From assembly GCF_003851685.1 (NCBI RefSeq), contig NZ_CP027727.1, forward strand, positions 3,286,001 to 3,350,000: a DNA stretch of 64,000 bases, written 5' to 3'. Within the stretch, counting starts at the first letter, position 1; every line of letters begins with the position of its first letter. The DNA is from Pseudomonas sp. R5-89-07 (lineage in GTDB: Bacteria; Pseudomonadota; Gammaproteobacteria; Pseudomonadales; Pseudomonadaceae). This document shows, piece after piece, positions 55,156-64,000 of the stretch. A program made the translations under genes and the position numbers. The notes under the pieces are model-generated. The model was not told the DNA's origin. It did not search any database and was given only the letters and a program-made list of their open reading frames with translations.

Positions 55156-56451
55156 ATGGAAACCGTGAAACTCGCCACCCGCCGTTGGTGGTACATCATG
55201 CCCATCGTGTTTATCACCTACAGCCTGGCGTACCTGGACCGCGCCAACTACGGCTTCGCCGCCGCCTCCGGGATGGCCGAAGACCTGATGATCACTCCGG
55301 GCATGTCGTCCCTGCTCGGCGCGCTGTTTTTCCTTGGCTACTTTTTCTTCCAGGTGCCAGGGGCGATCTACGCGCAAAAGCGCAGCGTCAAGAAACTCAT
55401 TTTCGTCAGCCTGATCCTGTGGGGTGGCCTGGCCACCCTGACCGGCGTGGTCTCCAATGCCTACATGCTGATCGCCATACGCTTCATGCTCGGGGTGGTC
55501 GAAGCCGCCGTGATGCCGGCGATGCTGGTGTACCTGTGCCACTGGTTCACCCGTGCGGAACGCTCGCGGGCCAATACTTTCCTGATCCTCGGCAACCCGG
55601 TGACCATGCTGTGGATGTCGGTGGTCTCGGGCTATCTGGTGCAGCATTTCAGCTGGCGCTGGATGTTTATCATCGAGGGCTTGCCGGCGGTGCTCTGGGC
55701 GTTTATCTGGTGGAAGCTGGCCGATGAGCGCCCCAAGGACGCCAAGTGGCTGAGCGACAGTGAGAAGCAGAGCCTGGAAAGCGCCCTCGCCGCCGAACAG
55801 GTGGGCATCAAGGCGGTGAAAAATTATGGTGAAGCGTTCCGCTCGCCGAAGGTGATCATCCTTGCGCTGCAGTTTTTTTGCTGGAGCATTGGCGTGTATG
55901 GCTTCGTGCTGTGGCTGCCGTCGATCCTCAAGGCCGGCTTGAAGATGGACATGGTCGAGGCCGGCTGGCTGTCAGCTTTGCCTTACCTCGCAGCGGTGAT
56001 CGGTATGCTGGTGGTGTCCTGGGGCTCGGACAAGCTGCAAAAGCGCAAGCGCTTCGTCTGGCCGCCGCTGTTGATTGCCTCTATTGCGTTTTATGCGTCC
56101 TACGCCCTCGGTGCCGAGCATTTCTGGTGGTCCTACATCCTGCTGGTGATCGCCGGCGCGTGCATGTACGCGCCGTATGGTCCGTTCTTCGCCATCGTCC
56201 CGGAAATCCTGCCGGCCAACGTCGCTGGCGGCGCCATGGCGCTGATCAACAGCATGGGCGCGCTGGGCTCGTTCGGCGGTTCGTACCTGGTGGGTTACCT
56301 CAATAGCAGCACCGGTTCACCGGGCGCTTCGTACCTGCTGATGAGCGGTGCATTGATGCTGTCGGTGGTGCTGACGATTTTCCTCAAGCCCGGCGCCAGC
56401 GACCGTGTACGCGCGCCCGCGGCTACCCTCGAAATGAAGGCCAATTCCTGA
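55156..56451 (+). CDS. kguT: 2-Ketogluconate transporter KguT (MFS)
   Basis: 431-residue major facilitator (anion:cation symporter/ACS group), twelve membrane helices. YLDRANYGFAAASGMAEDL and GYFFFQVPGAIYAQKRSVKKLIF are the loop motifs of the family. A long central cytoplasmic loop contains DERPKDAKWLSDSEKQSL. It takes up 2-ketogluconate from the periplasm, where it is formed by gluconate 2-dehydrogenase. GGAGCAACC precedes the ATG. Its TGA overlaps the kguD ATG (TGATG). Confidence 0.93.
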   Translation: METVKLATRRWWYIMPIVFITYSLAYLDRANYGFAAASGMAEDLMITPGMSSLLGALFFLGYFFFQVPGAIYAQKRSVKKLIFVSLILWGGLATLTGVVSNAYMLIAIRFMLGVVEAAVMPAMLVYLCHWFTRAERSRANTFLILGNPVTMLWMSVVSGYLVQHFSWRWMFIIEGLPAVLWAFIWWKLADERPKDAKWLSDSEKQSLESALAAEQVGIKAVKNYGEAFRSPKVIILALQFFCWSIGVYGFVLWLPSILKAGLKMDMVEAGWLSALPYLAAVIGMLVVSWGSDKLQKRKRFVWPPLLIASIAFYASYALGAEHFWWSYILLVIAGACMYAPYGPFFAIVPEILPANVAGGAMALINSMGALGSFGGSYLVGYLNSSTGSPGASYLLMSGALMLSVVLTIFLKPGASDRVRAPAATLEMKANS

Positions 56452-57428
56452 TGAAAAAATCCGTGGTTCTCTACAAGAAACTCTCCGCGCCGCTGATGGC
56501 GCGCCTGCATGGGCAGGTCGACGTGACCCTCATCGACGCACTCGACGAAACCGGCCTGGCCCGACTGCGCGAAGCCCTGCCCAACGCCCACGGCCTGCTG
56601 GGCGCCAGCCTGCGCCTGGACGCCAGGCTGCTCGACCTTGCGCCACACCTGGAGGCGGTAGCGAGCGTCTCGGTGGGCGTGGACAACTACGATATCGACT
56701 ACCTTACCCAGCGCGGCATCCTGCTCAGCAACACCCCGGATGTGCTCACCGAAACCACCGCCGACACCGGCTTCGCGTTGATCCTGGCCACCGCCCGGCG
56801 CGTGGTGGAACTGGCCGACATGGTGCGCGCCGGCCAGTGGAACAAGAACATCGGCCCGGCGCATTTCGGCAGCGACGTGCACGGCAAGACCCTGGGGATC
56901 ATCGGCATGGGCCGCATCGGCGAAGCCTTGGCGCAACGCGGGCACTTTGGCTTCGGCATGCCGGTGATCTACCACAGCCACTCGCCCAAGCCGGCGGTGC
57001 AAGCACGCTTTGGCGCGCAGTACCGCAGCTTGCCGGCGTTGCTTGAAGAGGCCGATTTTGTCTGCCTGACCTTGCCCTTGACGGCTGAAACCGAAAAGCT
57101 GATTGGCGCTGAAGAGTTTGCGTTGATGGGGCCGGAAACGATCTTTATCAATATTTCCCGGGGCAAGGTAGTGGATGAGGCTGCGCTGGTCGAGGCGTTG
57201 CAGCAACGCACTATTCGTGCGGCGGGGTTGGATGTGTTCGAGAAAGAACCGCTGGATCACGCATCGCCGCTGCTGCGCTTGAACAACGTGGTGGCGACAC
57301 CGCATATCGGCTCGGCGACCCATGAGACACGGGAGGCGATGGCCAAGTGTGCGGTGGATAATCTGCTGCAAGCGTTATCAGGCGAGCGCCCGCAAAACCT
57401 GGTAAACCCAGGCGCCTGGAAGCAATAA
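56451..57428 (+). CDS. kguD: 2-Keto-6-phosphogluconate reductase KguD
   Basis: 325-residue D-isomer-specific 2-hydroxyacid dehydrogenase that reduces 2-keto-6-phosphogluconate to 6-phosphogluconate. The NAD(P)-binding motif is GKTLGIIGMGRIGEAL, the catalytic arginine lies in NISRGKVVDEAAL, the glutamate in DVFEKEP, and the histidine in TPHIGSATHETREAM. One-base overlap with kguT. A diverged copy of its last 25 codons lies downstream at 57557 (see finding). Confidence 0.93.
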   Translation: MKKSVVLYKKLSAPLMARLHGQVDVTLIDALDETGLARLREALPNAHGLLGASLRLDARLLDLAPHLEAVASVSVGVDNYDIDYLTQRGILLSNTPDVLTETTADTGFALILATARRVVELADMVRAGQWNKNIGPAHFGSDVHGKTLGIIGMGRIGEALAQRGHFGFGMPVIYHSHSPKPAVQARFGAQYRSLPALLEEADFVCLTLPLTAETEKLIGAEEFALMGPETIFINISRGKVVDEAALVEALQQRTIRAAGLDVFEKEPLDHASPLLRLNNVVATPHIGSATHETREAMAKCAVDNLLQALSGERPQNLVNPGAWKQ

Positions 57429-57451
57429 CCCCTGACACGACAGCGATCCAA

Positions 57452-57540
57452 TGTGGGAGGGGGCTTGCCCCCGATCAGGGTGTGTCAGCAGATGCATTCA
57501 CGGCTGCCCCACCGCCATCGGGGGCAAGCCCCCTCCCACA
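57452..57540. repeat. REP pair, type 1, after kguD
   Basis: Inverted palindromes at 57452-57474 and 57518-57540, between the kguD stop and the diverged copy of its tail. Confidence 0.95.
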
Positions 57541-57556
57541 TTTTTCAATGGTTACG

Positions 57557-57637
57557 CTGCTGGCTGCGTTGGCGGGGAAAGCACCGAAAACCTGGCTAAC
57601 CTGGAAGCAATACCCACCTGACACAACAGCAATCCAA
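57557..57637 (+). pseudogene. Diverged remnant of a kguD 3' end
   Basis: CTGCTGGCTGCGTTGGCGGG (from 57557) reads LLAALAGKAP, matching LLQALSGERP near the kguD C-terminus. The following CTGGAAGCAATA (57601-57612) and CTGACAC, ACAGC, ATCCAA blocks match the kguD stop region and its downstream bases at 57415-57451 almost exactly. An eight-base gap breaks the frame. Confidence 0.65.
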
Positions 57638-57667
57638 GCCCCCACCTTTTGGCTGCATTCCAAAGGG

Positions 57668-59293
57668 TCAGATAACGAACTTGGCCACCATTCCATTCAA
57701 GTCCACCGCCAACCGCGACAACTCATGGCTGGCCGCGCTGGTCTGGTTGGCGCCCGCCGCCGACTGCGTCGCCAGGTCACGGATATTCACCAGGTTGCGG
57801 TCGACCTCGCGTGATACCTGGGCCTGCTCTTCCGAAGCGCTGGCAATCACCAGGTTGCGTTCGTTGATCAGGCTGATCGACTGGGTGATCTGTTCCAGCG
57901 ACACACCCGCGGCGCGGGCCAGCTCCAGGGTGTGTTGGGTGCGCTGATTGCTTTGTTGCATGGACTGCACGGCTTCACCGGTACCGTTCTGGATGCCGGC
58001 GACCATCTTCTCGATTTCCTGGGTGGACTGCGCCGTGCGATGGGCCAGCGCCCGCACTTCGTCGGCGACCACCGCAAAGCCTCGCCCGGCTTCACCGGCA
58101 CGCGCCGCTTCAATTGCGGCGTTGAGCGCCAGCAGGTTGGTCTGCTCGGCAATCGCCCGGATCACGTCCAGCACCTTGCCGATGTCACGCCCTTGCGTCG
58201 CCAACCCTTCGATCATCGCCGCCGTGTTTTGCACGTCCTGGGTCATGGTCTGGATCGCTCCGACGGTCTCAACTACCCGGTCCCGGCCTTCCCGTGCCGC
58301 CTGATTGGACTGGCCGGACGCCTCGGAGGTGGACACCGCGTTGCGCGCCACCTCTTCCACGGCCGCTGTCATTTCATTGACCGCCGTTGCCGCCTGGTCA
58401 ATTTCGTTGTTCTGCTGTTGCAGGCCACGGGAGGCTTCTTCGGTCACCGCACTCAGTTCTTCCGCCGCCGAAGCCAGCTGCGTGGCCGAACCGGCGATAT
58501 GCTGGATAGTCTGGCGCAGATTGGTTTGCATGCTCGCCAACGCACCGAGCAAGCGCGCCGGCTCGTCCTTGCCATCGTCTTCGATGGTTTTGCTGAGGTT
58601 GCCGGCGGCAATGGTTTCGGCCACTTCCACAGCCTTGCGCAGCGGCGTGACAATGCTGCGGGTCAACAGCCACGCGAGCAGCACGGTGAGCAGTGCGGCG
58701 GCGACGGACACCCCGATCACACCGGCAATCGCGCCCTCATAACTTTGCCCGGCCTCGGCATCAGCAGTCTTGGCGTCGGCGATATTGAGGGCGATCAGCT
58801 TGTTCAACTGCTCGCCCATCTGGTCGGTGCCCTCCTTGATTCGGCTGTTGATCAGCGCGCGCATGTCATCGACCTTGCCTTGCTCTGACAGCGCCAACAT
58901 ATCGGCCTGGGCCTTGAGGTAATTGTCCAGGGTGACGCTAAAGGCCTTGTAGACCGTCAGCTCTTCCGGCCCTGCGGGCAACGCGGCATAACCGGCCTGG
59001 GCGGTCTTGACCTTGTCGGCCAGCACGCCCATGCGCACCTGGGCTTCCTGCAGGCTGGCGGGCTCACGATTGACCAGCACGCGAAACGACAGGATGCGCA
59101 GGCGCAACACGTTTTCAGTGACGGTCGCCAGGTACGTCACGCTGGGTAGCTGGTTCGCACTCATGTCCATCGAGGCTTGGCGCATTTGCGTCATGCGGTT
59201 GACCGCAAACACGCCCAATATCACCACTAATAGCGCAATAAAGGCGAAACCGAGAAATGCTCGAGGGGCAATATTCAGATGACGGAGGGACAT
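57668..59293 (-). CDS. Methyl-accepting chemotaxis protein
   Basis: 541 residues. First helix at about 12-32 ([19 protein letters not shown]), a four-helix-bundle type periplasmic sensor of about 155 residues, second helix near 190-212, then HAMP and the signalling domain. The hairpin tip is [20 protein letters not shown] with [20 protein letters not shown]. It has no C-terminal NWETF-like pentapeptide. Two Q/E pairs at the methylation helices are visible. The ligand is unknown; proximity to the kgu and nucleobase genes is not evidence. Monocistronic, convergent with kguD. Confidence 0.93.
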   Translation of the reverse strand: MSLRHLNIAPRAFLGFAFIALLVVILGVFAVNRMTQMRQASMDMSANQLPSVTYLATVTENVLRLRILSFRVLVNREPASLQEAQVRMGVLADKVKTAQAGYAALPAGPEELTVYKAFSVTLDNYLKAQADMLALSEQGKVDDMRALINSRIKEGTDQMGEQLNKLIALNIADAKTADAEAGQSYEGAIAGVIGVSVAAALLTVLLAWLLTRSIVTPLRKAVEVAETIAAGNLSKTIEDDGKDEPARLLGALASMQTNLRQTIQHIAGSATQLASAAEELSAVTEEASRGLQQQNNEIDQAATAVNEMTAAVEEVARNAVSTSEASGQSNQAAREGRDRVVETVGAIQTMTQDVQNTAAMIEGLATQGRDIGKVLDVIRAIAEQTNLLALNAAIEAARAGEAGRGFAVVADEVRALAHRTAQSTQEIEKMVAGIQNGTGEAVQSMQQSNQRTQHTLELARAAGVSLEQITQSISLINERNLVIASASEEQAQVSREVDRNLVNIRDLATQSAAGANQTSAASHELSRLAVDLNGMVAKFVI

Positions 59294-59527
59294 AAGGGCG
59301 GCTCTCAGAAATAGTATTTGCGAGCATCCCTGCCGCGAAACGATCGGTCAGCGACAACGCGCTGCCCAGACCTTGGCCACCTCTGTTGTTATTGATAGGT
59401 GGACCTATACGGAGTATCGGCACGCTTGAGGATTTAATGCGGGGCTTTCATAAATATTTTTTTACACTTCAGGCAATCGGCCGTTTCTGGCATCCTGCGC
59501 CTCCATTTTCTGACCCGAGCCCTCATT

Positions 59528-60958
59528 TTGTCTGACGCTCAAGCCCCCCGCCCGCGCTATAAATCCGACCTGATCTATGGCCTGGAAGACCGTCCGCACT
59601 TCACCGCGGCAATTTTTGCCGCCTTGCAGCATGTGCTGGCGAGCTTCGTCGGCATCATCACGCCGACCCTGATCGTCGGCGGCGTGCTGGGCCTGGAAAG
59701 CGAAGTGCCCTACCTGGTGAGCATGGCGCTGTTCGTCTCGGGGCTTGGCACCTTCGTGCAGGCGCGTACCTTCGGCCCCATCGGCTCGGGCCTGTTATGC
59801 CTGCAGGGCACCAGCTTCTCGTTTATCAGTGTGATTCTGAGCGCCGGGTTCATGGTCAAGGCCCGTGGCGGCGGCACCGATGAAATCCTCTCGACGATCT
59901 TTGGCATCTGCTTTTTCGCGGCGTTTATCGAAGTGGTGCTCAGCCAGTTCATCGGCAAGCTGCGCAAGCTGATTACGCCAGTGGTCACCGGCACCATCAT
60001 CACCTTGATGGGCTTGTCGCTGATCAAAGTGGCGGTCACCGACATGGCCGGCGGCTTTGGCGCGGGCGACCTGGGCGCCGCCAGTAACATGGGCCTGGCG
60101 GCGCTGGTGCTGCTGACCATCGTGGTGCTCAACCGCTTTGACAACCCGTTCCTGCGCCTGGGTTCGATCGTGATCGGCCTGACCCTGGGCTTCGTCGTGG
60201 CGTGGATGCTGGGCCGTGTGGACATGAGCGCCCTGCCCCAGGTGCCGTTGATCAGCGTGCCGGTGCCGTTCAAGTACGGCTTCTCGTTCGACTGGGTGGC
60301 GTTTATCCCGGTGGCGGTGATCTTCCTGATTTCGCCGCTGGAGGCGGCCGGGGATCTGACCGCCAACTCGATGATTTCCCAGCAGCCGGTCAAGGGCCCG
60401 CTGTACATCAAGCGCATCAAGTCCGGCCTGCTGGCCGACGGGCTCAACTCGGCCATGGCAGCCACCTTCAACAGCCTGCCGATGGTGACGTTCGCCCAGA
60501 ACAACGGCGTGATCCAGCTGACCGGCGTTGCCAGCCGCTACGTGGCCTACTTCATCGCCGGCCTGCTGGTGCTGCTGGGGCTGTTCCCGATGATCGGCGC
60601 GGTGCTGCAACTGATGCCCAAGCCGGTGCTGGGCGGCGCGACCCTGATCATGTTCGGCACCGTGGCCGTGGCGGGTATCAAGATCCTCGCCGAAGCCGGG
60701 CTGCATCGACGTAACGTATTGATCGTGGCGATTTCCCTGGGGATGGGCCTGGGCGTGGCCGCTGTGCCGGAAGTGCTGCGCGACCTGCCCAAGGCGCTGC
60801 ACAACATCTTCGAGTCGCCGATCACCGTCGGCGCGTTCTGTGCCATCCTGCTGAACATTTTCCTGCCCGAAGAGTTCATAGAACTGCACGAAGATGAATT
60901 TGATCCGGAGTCCTCGACCCTCAAAGTCATGCAGGACCCGGACGTCACGAAACAGTAG
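59528..60958 (+). CDS. NCS2 nucleobase permease (uracil/xanthine type)
   Basis: 476-residue inner membrane symporter of the NCS2 family with about fourteen segments. QHVLASFVGIITPTLIVGG near the N-terminus and SPLEAAGDLTANSM, then NSLPMVTFAQNNGVIQLTGVASR, are the substrate-site motifs. The glutamate of SPLEAAGD and NNG fit XanQ/UacT-like purine carriers more than UraA. The reading frame begins with TTG at 59528 (MSDAQAPRPRYKSDL); no ATG exists upstream. It is followed 12 bases later by a lipoprotein gene, probably cotranscribed. Confidence 0.88.
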   Translation: MSDAQAPRPRYKSDLIYGLEDRPHFTAAIFAALQHVLASFVGIITPTLIVGGVLGLESEVPYLVSMALFVSGLGTFVQARTFGPIGSGLLCLQGTSFSFISVILSAGFMVKARGGGTDEILSTIFGICFFAAFIEVVLSQFIGKLRKLITPVVTGTIITLMGLSLIKVAVTDMAGGFGAGDLGAASNMGLAALVLLTIVVLNRFDNPFLRLGSIVIGLTLGFVVAWMLGRVDMSALPQVPLISVPVPFKYGFSFDWVAFIPVAVIFLISPLEAAGDLTANSMISQQPVKGPLYIKRIKSGLLADGLNSAMAATFNSLPMVTFAQNNGVIQLTGVASRYVAYFIAGLLVLLGLFPMIGAVLQLMPKPVLGGATLIMFGTVAVAGIKILAEAGLHRRNVLIVAISLGMGLGVAAVPEVLRDLPKALHNIFESPITVGAFCAILLNIFLPEEFIELHEDEFDPESSTLKVMQDPDVTKQ

Positions 60959-60970
60959 GAGCACGTTCAG

Positions 60971-61432
60971 ATGCGCAAGCTCATGGTTCTATCGCTGTTG
61001 TTGCTGACCTTGAGCGCCTGCGCGCTGTTCCCCCAGCGCGACCCGGTCAACATCAATGTGGTGGGCATCGAACCGCTGCAAAGCCAGGACCTGGAAGTGC
61101 GCTTCGCCGTGAAACTGCGGGTGCAGAATCCCAATGAAACGGCGATCGACTACAACGGCGTGGCCCTGGACCTGGAGGTCAACGGCCGGCCACTGGCCTC
61201 GGGCGTGAGCGACCAGGCCGGCAGTATCCCGAGGTTTTCCGAGACCGTGCTGATGGTGCCGGTCAGCGTTTCGGCGTTTACCGTGTTGCGCCAGACCCTG
61301 GGCCTGAGCCAGACCCAAAGCTTGAACAACCTGCCGTATGTACTGCGCGGCAAGCTGGCGGGCGGGCTGTTTGGCACGATGCGCTTTGTCGAGCGTGGCA
61401 CGCTGGATTTGCCCAACACCGCCACCTGGTGA
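60971..61432 (+). CDS. LEA type 2 (WHy domain) lipoprotein
   Basis: 153 residues with a lipoprotein signal, TLSAC (acylated C17), then a single WHy/LEA-14 beta-sandwich domain. VNINVVGIEPLQSQDLEVRFAVKLRVQNPNETAIDYNGV is the typical start; the key features are the alternating hydrophobics and NPN. The role in bacteria is unclear; plant relatives respond to desiccation. Encoded 12 bases after the permease. AGGAGCACGTTCAG supplies the RBS. A REP pair starts 30 bases after its stop. Confidence 0.85.
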   Translation: MRKLMVLSLLLLTLSACALFPQRDPVNINVVGIEPLQSQDLEVRFAVKLRVQNPNETAIDYNGVALDLEVNGRPLASGVSDQAGSIPRFSETVLMVPVSVSAFTVLRQTLGLSQTQSLNNLPYVLRGKLAGGLFGTMRFVERGTLDLPNTATW

Positions 61433-61461
61433 ACGGCGGGCGACAAACGCTGAAGATCAAA

Positions 61462-61550
61462 TGTGGGAGGGGGCTTGCCCCCGATGGCGGTGTACCAGTC
61501 AGCCTATCTGCAACTGACCCACCACTATCGGGGGCAAGCCCCCTCCCACA
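61462..61550. repeat. REP pair, type 1
   Basis: Inverted palindromes at 61462-61484 and 61528-61550 between the LEA-like gene and the convergent nitrilase gene. Confidence 0.95.
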
Positions 61551-61563
61551 TTTTTAACCGCGT

Positions 61564-62490
61564 TTAGTCGGTGATATAGCGCACACCCGGCTTGGCGCGC
61601 TCGTCCACCGTCAACTCAAAAATATCCGGCCTGGCGTAGTGCCCCACTACGTCATAGTCATACCGTGCCCGCACCAAGTCATCGGTATCGATCCGCGCCG
61701 TCAGCAGTCCCGCCTCGCCCACCAGCGGCCCGGCCAGAATGTCGCCCATCGGCCCAACGATCACGCTGCCACCGGCAATCAAAGCGCGATCCGCCGGCCA
61801 GTTGGCCACCTCCACGCCCAACGCCTCGGGCGAGGCCTGTACCTGGCAGGCGCTCACCACAAAGCAACGCCCTTCATGGGCCACGTGGCGCATGCTCACC
61901 TGCCACATCTCTCGCTCGTCCACTGTGGGTGCGCACCACACCTGCACGCCCTTGGCATACATGGTGGTGCGCAGCAGCGGCATCATGTTTTCCCAGCACA
62001 CCGCGCCGCCGATCCGCCCAACTGCGGTGTCGACCACCGGTAGCGTGGAGCCATCGCCCTTGCCCCAGATCAGCCGTTCGGTGCCGGTGGGCATTAGCTT
62101 GCGGTGCTTGGCCACGAGCCCGCCCGTGGGTTCGAAATACAGCACGGTGCAATACAAGGTGCTGCCACTGCGCTCAATCACGCCAAGTACCAGGCTGGCA
62201 CCGGTGCGCGCGGATAACCCCGCCAGTGCCTCGGTCTCGACACCGGGTACATCGATAGCGTTGGCAAAATAGTGCGCAAAGGCTTCACGACCCTCAGGCA
62301 AGCGATACCCCAATTGAGTACCGAACCCTTCACCTTTGGGATAGCCGCCCAGCAGCGCCTCAGGCATTACCACCAACTGCGCGCCGCTGCGCTGGATGTC
62401 GCCCTCATAGGCCAGTATCTGTTCCAGGGTCTCGGCCTTGCCGCCCGGCAGCGAGCCAATTTGTAAAGCGGCCACGGTAGAAACAGGCAT
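61564..62490 (-). CDS. Nitrilase
   Basis: 308-residue carbon-nitrogen hydrolase of the nitrilase branch (nitrile to acid plus ammonia). The catalytic triad is visible: E in [15 protein letters not shown] in [16 protein letters not shown] and C165 in [20 protein letters not shown] and CWENMMPL distinguish nitrilases from amidases. Start at 62490 ([10 protein letters not shown]), with GGAGTG upstream. Divergent from a LysR gene 82 bases away, which probably controls it. The substrate is unknown. Confidence 0.9.
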   Translation of the reverse strand: MPVSTVAALQIGSLPGGKAETLEQILAYEGDIQRSGAQLVVMPEALLGGYPKGEGFGTQLGYRLPEGREAFAHYFANAIDVPGVETEALAGLSARTGASLVLGVIERSGSTLYCTVLYFEPTGGLVAKHRKLMPTGTERLIWGKGDGSTLPVVDTAVGRIGGAVCWENMMPLLRTTMYAKGVQVWCAPTVDEREMWQVSMRHVAHEGRCFVVSACQVQASPEALGVEVANWPADRALIAGGSVIVGPMGDILAGPLVGEAGLLTARIDTDDLVRARYDYDVVGHYARPDIFELTVDERAKPGVRYITD

Positions 62491-62572
62491 CACGTCACTC
62501 CAAGTCAGTGGGGGTTGCCCATTCTCCGGCCAGGCTGGATCATGAATAAAGCCCACCTCAGTGCTAAATGAT

Positions 62573-63481
62573 ATGAGCCAGATAAATATCGCGCAGGTTG
62601 ACCTTAACCTGCTCAAGACCTTCGAAGCCCTGCATGACGAGTCCAGCGCCAGCCGTGCGGCTTTGCGCCTGGGGGTCACACAATCGGCCATCAGCGCCGG
62701 TTTGCGGCGTTTGCGCGATCTGTACAGCGATCAGTTGTTTGTGCGGACCGGGCGCGGACTGGCGCCGACCGTGCGCGCCAATCAACTCAAACCGGTGATC
62801 AGCGAGGCGCTGGACCGCTGCCGGCAAAGCCTGGCGATGATCAACCCGCAAAGCCCGAACTACCAGGGCCGCTCGGTGGTACTGGGCCTGTCTGACGATT
62901 TCGAGATTGCCTACGGCCGCCGCCTGATGGACAGCGTTGCACAGCGCCTGCCGATGTTGCGGGTGATTTTCCGCCAGACCCACAGCCAGATCGTTGCAGC
63001 CGCCCTGCTCGACCGCAGCCTGGACCTGGCGATCACCGCTGGCGGTTTTGCCGAGCGGCGCCTGAGCCGGCAAGTGCTCGGCGAGGGTGATTATCGCTGC
63101 CTGGTGGACGCCGACAGCCTGGCGCCCGGCCAGCAACAGATCGATTTGAAGGAATTCGTCGCGCGCGACCATGTGCTGGTGTCATCGGGCGGGTTTATCG
63201 GCATTACCGATGAGGGCTTGGCGGCGCACGGCTTGAGCCGCCAAGTGTGTGCGTCCACCAGCCATTTTGCCGCCTTGGCGTTTCTGCTCAAGGGCAGTGC
63301 GGCGGTGGCGACGATTCCGGGGCATGCCGCCGAAGCCATCGCCCGCCTGACCAGTTTGCGCGTCCTGCCCTGCCCGCTGGCGTTGCCCCGTTATCCGGTG
63401 GAGCTGGGCTGGCGCACCCAGGCTCAGCTCGACCCGTTGTTGTTGAAGGTCCGCGAGGCGATCGAGGCGAGCTTTATTTAG
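62573..63481 (+). CDS. LysR-family transcriptional regulator
   Basis: 302 residues: winged helix-turn-helix at about 9-66 ([37 protein letters not shown]) of the NodD/LinR-like subgroup, followed by a substrate-binding domain. ATG at 62573 is used; a GTG at 62561 is possible. It is divergent from the nitrilase gene with an 82-base shared promoter region, the usual LysR arrangement. Its 3' end overlaps the end of the convergent small gene by eight bases. Confidence 0.9.
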   Translation: MSQINIAQVDLNLLKTFEALHDESSASRAALRLGVTQSAISAGLRRLRDLYSDQLFVRTGRGLAPTVRANQLKPVISEALDRCRQSLAMINPQSPNYQGRSVVLGLSDDFEIAYGRRLMDSVAQRLPMLRVIFRQTHSQIVAAALLDRSLDLAITAGGFAERRLSRQVLGEGDYRCLVDADSLAPGQQQIDLKEFVARDHVLVSSGGFIGITDEGLAAHGLSRQVCASTSHFAALAFLLKGSAAVATIPGHAAEAIARLTSLRVLPCPLALPRYPVELGWRTQAQLDPLLLKVREAIEASFI

Positions 63482-63725
63482 CCGCCATCAGCTTGTTGAC
63501 TTCGCTGCGCACCATGTTGGAAAACTCCGGCGGCGACATGCCGTCCAGTTCCGCGCGCACCCATTCGGCCCATTTGCCCTTGCGCTTGGCGCGCTCGCCG
63601 AACAACCGCGCGGCTTCGCCCTTGGCCTTGCCCAGGTTGGCTTGCCACAGGTCGTAGAGACGGGACTTTTCATCTTCCAGCTCGGCGCGTTCGGCGAGGG
63701 TCTTGTTGGCGAGATTGAAGCTCAT
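63474..63725 (-). CDS. Small charged protein of unknown function
   Basis: 83 residues, highly charged and mostly helical: MSFNLANKTLAERAELEDEK, then KAKGEAARLFGERAKRKGKW and [21 protein letters not shown]. No signal peptide, membrane segment or catalytic motif; I do not recognise the family. The ATG at 63725 follows AGGTAACTCAAC. It is divergent from the DUF883 gene and convergent with lysR. Composition and conserved-looking helices suggest a real gene. Confidence 0.65.
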   Translation of the reverse strand: MSFNLANKTLAERAELEDEKSRLYDLWQANLGKAKGEAARLFGERAKRKGKWAEWVRAELDGMSPPEFSNMVRSEVNKLMAAK

Positions 63726-63888
63726 GTTGAGTTACCTGCTGCACAAATAGGTGACATCTTACACTGTAGGTCGAAAGGACCCGATTTCGATTTTGCCGCA
63801 AATGGATAGCCCGCGAAATAAACTGCAACTTTTGCCACTGCCCGACACTCCATTGGTCACCGCCACATCCACTTGCAAGGAGTCAAAC

Positions 63889-64000
63889 ATGGCCCGCAAA
63901 ACCGCCGCCCAAGCCGTCGAAGAACAAATCAAGGATCAAGCGTTCAGCGAGCTGACTGCGCTGATCGAAGAGTCCGACAAACTGCTCAAGAGCAGCGCAT
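63889..64000 (+). CDS. DUF883 (ElaB/YqjD-like) protein, N-terminal part
   Basis: Only the first 37 codons lie in the window: MARKTAAQAVEEQIKDQAFS then ELTALIEESDKLLKSS. AAGGAG at 63877-63882 precedes the ATG by six bases. Complete family members have a long amphipathic helix and a C-terminal membrane anchor ending GLLLGRR, and bind ribosomes or the inner membrane. The assignment rests on the N-terminus alone. Confidence 0.75.
   Translation, partial: MARKTAAQAVEEQIKDQAFSELTALIEESDKLLKSSA

Noticed and set aside
57541-57667. Small ORF in the gap after kguD as a new gene
   Set aside because: It has no RBS and its sequence is accounted for by REP and the kguD-tail remnant.

Overview
The window is GC-rich, densely coded DNA from a Pseudomonas of the P. 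fluorescens group. The evidence is a complete mannitol/polyol operon of the P. fluorescens type (mtlR, mtlEFGKDYZ), a 2-ketogluconate operon (ptxS, kguEKTD), Pseudomonas-restricted small proteins (DUF3203-, DUF1652- and DUF6124-like), and two families of Pseudomonas REP palindromes scattered between genes. It looks like ordinary chromosome: no rRNA, tRNA, insertion sequence, phage or CRISPR array was seen.

Layout. 1-8.3 kb: the 5' part of glgE, a small proline-rich ORF, an MgtC-like membrane protein, ccoG, a MocR-type regulator, a short-chain dehydrogenase and an MHYT-GGDEF-EAL c-di-GMP protein. 8.4-17.4 kb: a four-gene RND efflux operon (muxABC-opmB). 17.7-21.2 kb: tpx, a glycosyltransferase, mtlR and a small gene behind a structured leader. 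21.4-29.8 kb: mtlEFGKDYZ, which imports mannitol/sorbitol/arabitol by ABC transporter, oxidises the polyol with mannitol 2-dehydrogenase, and phosphorylates the resulting fructose or xylulose with two kinases. 29.9-36.5 kb: an autotransporter, DUF1652, a ParD-like/methionine aminopeptidase pair, a RimK-family ATP-grasp ligase and the broken remains of a GNAT-peptidase C39 fusion. 36.4-39.0 kb: a sulfur-scavenging pair (sfnG and an acyl-CoA-dehydrogenase-like gene) transcribed divergently from what look like two sigma-54 promoters. 39.0-45.3 kb: an intergenic repeat cluster, a TauE/SafE permease, a methyltransferase, a DUF3455/ECF sigma/anti-sigma group and an RstAB-like two-component system. 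45.5-49.8 kb: a second RND efflux pair. 50-52.2 kb: DUF1345, and an AraC regulator with a LysE exporter. 52.2-57.4 kb: ptxS-kguEKTD. 57.7-64 kb: a chemoreceptor, an NCS2 nucleobase permease with a LEA-like lipoprotein, a nitrilase with a divergent LysR regulator, a small charged protein and the start of a DUF883 gene.

The main points beyond routine annotation are: (i) the GNAT/C39 pseudogene beside the RimK-like ligase, with a stop codon at the expected catalytic cysteine; (ii) a leader before the DUF6124-like gene that can form alternative hairpins reaching its ribosome binding site; (iii) a ParD-like protein translationally coupled to a methionine aminopeptidase behind a perfect inverted repeat; (iv) REP palindromes inside coding sequence (the lipoprotein signal region of opmB and the C-terminus of ptxS); (v) divergent sigma-54 promoters with inverted repeats between sfnG and its neighbour; (vi) RstA-box-like repeats between the two-component system and the efflux operon; and (vii) a diverged second copy of the kguD tail. 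All were read by eye. No alignments, folding or database searches were run.
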